Assembly: GCA_950097015.1 (NCBI GenBank)
Contig: CATNEN010000025.1
Coordinates: 9,109,001-9,173,000, forward strand
Source: Macrostomum hystrix
Lineage: Eukaryota; Platyhelminthes; Macrostomidae
Length of the DNA: 64,000 bases
Reading direction: 5' to 3'
A program made the translations under genes and the position numbers. This document shows positions 60,280 through 64,000 of the stretch, piece after piece (positions within the stretch are counted from its first letter, which is position 1; each line of letters opens with the position of its first letter). The notes under the pieces were generated by a model, which made no database searches, was not told where the DNA came from, and worked only from the letters and a program-made list of their open reading frames with translations.

Positions 60280-63235
60280 GTGCGTTTGTCAGTTGCTGTT
60301 CATTGCCTGACATTTGATAAGTTGCTGCTCATTCATTCCCTGGCATTTGATCAGTTGCTGTTCATTCATTCCCTGGCATTTGATCAGTTGCTGCTCATTC
60401 ATTCCCTGGCATTTGATCGGTTGCTGTTCATTCATTCCCTGACATTTGATCAGTTGCTGTTCATTGCCTGACATTTGATCAGTTGCTGTTCATTGCCTGG
60501 CATTTGATCAGTTGCTGTTCATTCATTCCCTGGCATTTGATCAGTTGCTGTTCATTCATTCCCTGGAATTTGATCAGTTGCTGTTCATTGCCTGGCATTT
60601 GATCAGTTGCTGTTCATTCATTCCCTGGCATTTTATCAGTTGCTGTTCATTCATTCCCTGGCATTTGATCAGTTGCTGTTCATTGCCTGGCATTTGATCA
60701 GTTGCTGTTCATTCATTCCCTGGCATTTGATCAGTTTCTGTTCATTCCCTGGCATTTGATCAGTTGCTGTTCATTCCCTGACATTTGATCAGTTGCTGTT
60801 CATTCCCTGACATTTGATCAGTTGCTGTTCATTCCCTGGCATTTGATCAGTTGCTGTTCATTCCCTGGAATTTGATCAGTTGCTGTTCATTCATTCCCTG
60901 ACATTTGATCAGTTGCTGTTCATTGCCTGACATTTGATCAGTTGCTGTTCATTCCCTGGAATTTGATCAGTTGCTGTTCATTCATTCCGTGACATTTGAT
61001 CAGTTGCTGTTCATTGCCTGACATTTGATCAGTTGCTGTTCATTCCCTGACATTTGATCAGTTGCTGTTCATTGCCTGACATTTGATCAGTTGCTGCTCA
61101 TTCCCTGACATTTGATCAGTTGCTGTTCATTCCCTGACATTTGATCAGTTGCTGTTCATTGCCTGACATTTGATCAGTTGCTGTTCATTCCCTGACATTT
61201 GATCAGTTGCTGTTCATTGCCTGACATTTGATCAGTTGCTGTTCATTCCCTGACATTTGATCAGTTGCTGTTCATTCCCTGACATTTGATCAGTTGCTGT
61301 TCATTGCCTGACATTTGATCAGTTGCTGTTCATTCCCTGACATTTGATCAGTTGCTGTTCATTGCCTGACATTTGATCAGTTGCTGTTCATTCATTCCCT
61401 GACATTTGATCAGTTGCTGTTCATTGCCTGACATTTGATCAGTTGCTGTTCATTCCCTGGAATTTGATCAGTTGCTGTTCATTCATTCCCTGACATTTGA
61501 TCAGTTGCTGTTCATTGCCTGACATTTGATCAGTTGCTGTTCATTCCCTGACATTTGATCAGTTGCTGTTCATTGCCTGACATTTGATCAGTTGCTGTTC
61601 ATTCCCTGACATTTGATCAGTTGCTGTTAATTGCCTGACATTTGATCAGTTGCTGTTCATTCCCTGACATTTGATCAGTTGCTGTTCATTCCCTGACATT
61701 TGATCAGTTGCTGTTCATTCCCTGACATTTGATCAGTTGCTGCTCATTCCCTGACATTTGATCAGTTGCTGTTCATTGCCTGACATTTGATCAGTTGCTG
61801 TTCATTCCCTGACATTTGATCAGTTGCTGTTCATTGCCTGACATTTGATCAGTTGCTGTTCATTCATTCCCTGACATTTGATCAGTTGCTGTTCATTGCC
61901 TGACATTTGATCAGTTGCTGTTCATTCCCTGACATTTGATCAGTTGCTGTTCATTCCCTGACATTTGATCAGTTGCTGTTCATTGCCTGACATTTGATCA
62001 GTTGCTGCTCATTGCCTGACATTTGATCAGTTGCTGTTCATTCCCTGGCATTTGATCAGTTGCTGTTCATTCCCTGACATTTGATCAGTTTCTGTTCATT
62101 CCCTGACATTTGATCAGTTGCTGTTCATTGCCTGACATTTGATCAGTTGCTGTTCATTCCCTGACATTTGATCAGTTGCTGTTAATTGCCTGACATTTGA
62201 TCAGTTGCTGTTCATTCCCTGACATTTGATCAGTTGCTGTTCATTGCCTGACATTTGATCAGTTGCTGTTCATTGCCTGACATTTGATCAGTTGCTGTTC
62301 ATTGCCTGACATTTGATCAGTTGCTGTTCATTGCCTGACATTTGATCAGTTGCTGTTCATTGCCTGACATTTGATCAGTTGCTGTTCATTGCCTGACATT
62401 TGATCAGTTGCTGTTCATTCCCTGACATTTGATCAGTTGCTGTTCATTGCCTGACATTTGATCAGTTGCTGTTCATTGCCTGACATTTGATCAGTTGCTG
62501 TTCATTGCCTGACATTTGATCAGTTGCTGTTCATTGCCTGACATTTGATCAGTTGCTGTTCATTGCCTGACATTTGATCAGTTGCTGTTCATTGCCTGAC
62601 ATTTGATCAGTTGCTGTTCATTGCCTGACATTTGATCAGTTGCTGTTCATTGCCTGACATTTGATCAGTTGCTGTTCATTGCCTGACATTTGATCAGTTG
62701 CTGTTCATTGCCTGACATTTGATCAGTTGCTGTTCATTCCCTGGCATTTGATCAGTTGCTGTTCATTCCCTGACATTTGATCAGTTGCTGTTCATTCCCT
62801 GACATTTGATCAGTTGCTATTCATTCCCTGACATTTGATCAGTTGCTGTTCATTCCCTGGCATTTGATCAGTTTCTGTTCATTCCCTGGCATTTGATCAG
62901 TTGATGTTCATTCATTCCCTGGAATTTGATCAGTTTCTATTCATTCCCTGGCATTTGATCAGTTGCTGCTCATTCATTCCCTGGCATTTGATCAGTTGCT
63001 GCTCATTCATTCCCTGGCATTTGATCAGTTGCTGCTCATTCATTCCCTGGCATTTGATCAGTTGCTGTTCATTCCCTGACATTTGATCAGTTTCTGTTCA
63101 TTCCCTGACATTTGATCAGTTGCTGTTCAGTCCCTGACATTTGATCAGTTGCTGTTCATTCCCTGACATTTGATCAGTTGCTGTTCATTCCCTGACATTT
63201 GATCAGTTGCTGTTCATTCCCTGGCATTTGATCAG
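60280..63235. repeat. 29-bp minisatellite, about 100 copies
   Basis: Unit with CATTTGATCAGTTGCTGTTC plus ATTGCCTGA or ATTCCCTGG. A 33-bp form has CATT duplicated (CATTCATTCCC). The 33-bp and TGG forms lie mostly near both ends; the centre (about 62240-62730) is a homogeneous 29-bp run. Confidence 0.97.
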
Positions 63236-64000
63236 TTTCTTTTGATTGGTAATCCAGAATGCTAAATTGTGCCGAATCTATTTTATCTATAGTACAGATT
63301 CATTGAGTTCAATTTAGCGAATAGATTAGAATTCCCAGGCATAATATTTATTTAATATGTCTATGGTAGAAATGATGTGAGTCAAATAAGAATGTGATTC
63401 ATGAACGCCAAGTCGTGAGTCTATGGCAAAAGCCGTACGGTTCTAACATTCTCGTTTTGCAGTGTTTTGCTATACATGTGCAATATGTATAGTATAGGAA
63501 TTAAGTATAGTATTGTATCTGTGTTCATGAATAAGCAGGCCTATAGCTATACTTAAATATTTTTTCTGTATAACTTTAACTTATGATCTGAAACCAGAAA
63601 CTTGATTACACAGCCAGACACTTAACTCTGCATCGCACCAGTTCACCCAGCTGTTAAATGGGTACCAGCATTGAGGGTGGGTGTGGAGTCCCCAAGTCCA
63701 TGGACTGGAAAACTTTTTTACTGGAAAAATTTGCACTTTGCATTCCAATAATGCTTAACTGCTCTTCATCAAACGTGTTTACTTTTTTGAACTCGAGTGA
63801 TAATTATTTCATACCGGCTTAACAGACAAAAATCTAAAAAAACATTCGAATTGATCGCGACTCAGTCAGTGTTTGACGAGTTGTAAAAAAGCGTTCTCGT
63901 TCTGAAATGTTGAAATCGTATTGTGGTGACATAGCATGATTAGTATAACATGGCTGAAATGTATTCGTTCATGTAGGGACTTCACGATGAATAGCGCACA
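63236..64000. other. Unique AT-rich DNA at the right edge
   Basis: No gene recognised; contains the SINE-B fragment at 63606-63707. Confidence 0.5.
63606..63707 (+). mobile_element. SINE-B fragment
   Basis: CAGACACTTAACTCTGCATC, CAGTTCACCCAGCTGTTAAA, TTGAGGGTGGGTGTGGAGTC and CCAAGTCCATGGACTGG match the body of SINE-B; the tRNA-like head and 3' end are missing. Confidence 0.8.

Overview
This window is animal nuclear DNA. It holds spliced genes, all on the minus strand, whose introns are packed with tandem repeats. Two genes can be rebuilt complete from the sequence, with conserved residues and intron phases that agree across every junction. One is MLH1 (DNA mismatch repair; 10 exons, 55641 down to 47731, about 760 residues). 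The other is CADPS/CAPS (calcium-dependent activator protein for secretion; 15 exons, 45594 down to 14581, 1365 residues). A third gene starts at 3169 and runs off the left edge. Its first two exons match the start of the DUF4140/DUF4139 (MuiA-like, C. elegans F37C4.5-like) family. Between CADPS and that gene lies a possible coding exon (10449 to 7516) built largely of 10-residue repeats.

The organism cannot be named from the sequence. CADPS and MLH1 orthologues, metazoan-type CCCTAA/TTAGGG repeats, three tRNA-derived SINE-like families and a DUF4140 protein fit an invertebrate. A spiralian such as a flatworm or mollusc is my tentative guess (inference only).

Layout, left to right: 1-3190, exons 1-2 of the DUF4140 gene and three minisatellites; 3190-7440, SINE copies, a CT minisatellite, a short interstitial telomeric tract and a 16-bp array; 7516-10449, the repeat-rich ORF; 10570-14580, unique DNA plus 20-, 21- and 32-bp arrays downstream of CADPS; 14581-45594, CADPS; 45595-47730, AT-rich intergenic DNA; 47731-55641, MLH1; 55642-64000, upstream DNA with a 46-bp array split by a MITE, a SINE and a 3-kb 29-bp array.

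The most unusual property is the intron content. Nearly every intron longer than about 300 bp carries its own minisatellite with its own unit (16 to 51 bp). Several arrays start or end at a splice site and their units resemble that splice site. In CADPS intron 13 about 68 copies of a 36-bp unit each carry a consensus-like 5' splice site in the sense direction. CADPS intron 5 appears to be a GC-AG intron. Most long open frames in the window are artefacts of arrays whose unit is a multiple of three.

The genes have no evident joint function. MLH1 acts in nuclear mismatch repair, and CADPS primes dense-core vesicles for calcium-triggered exocytosis.
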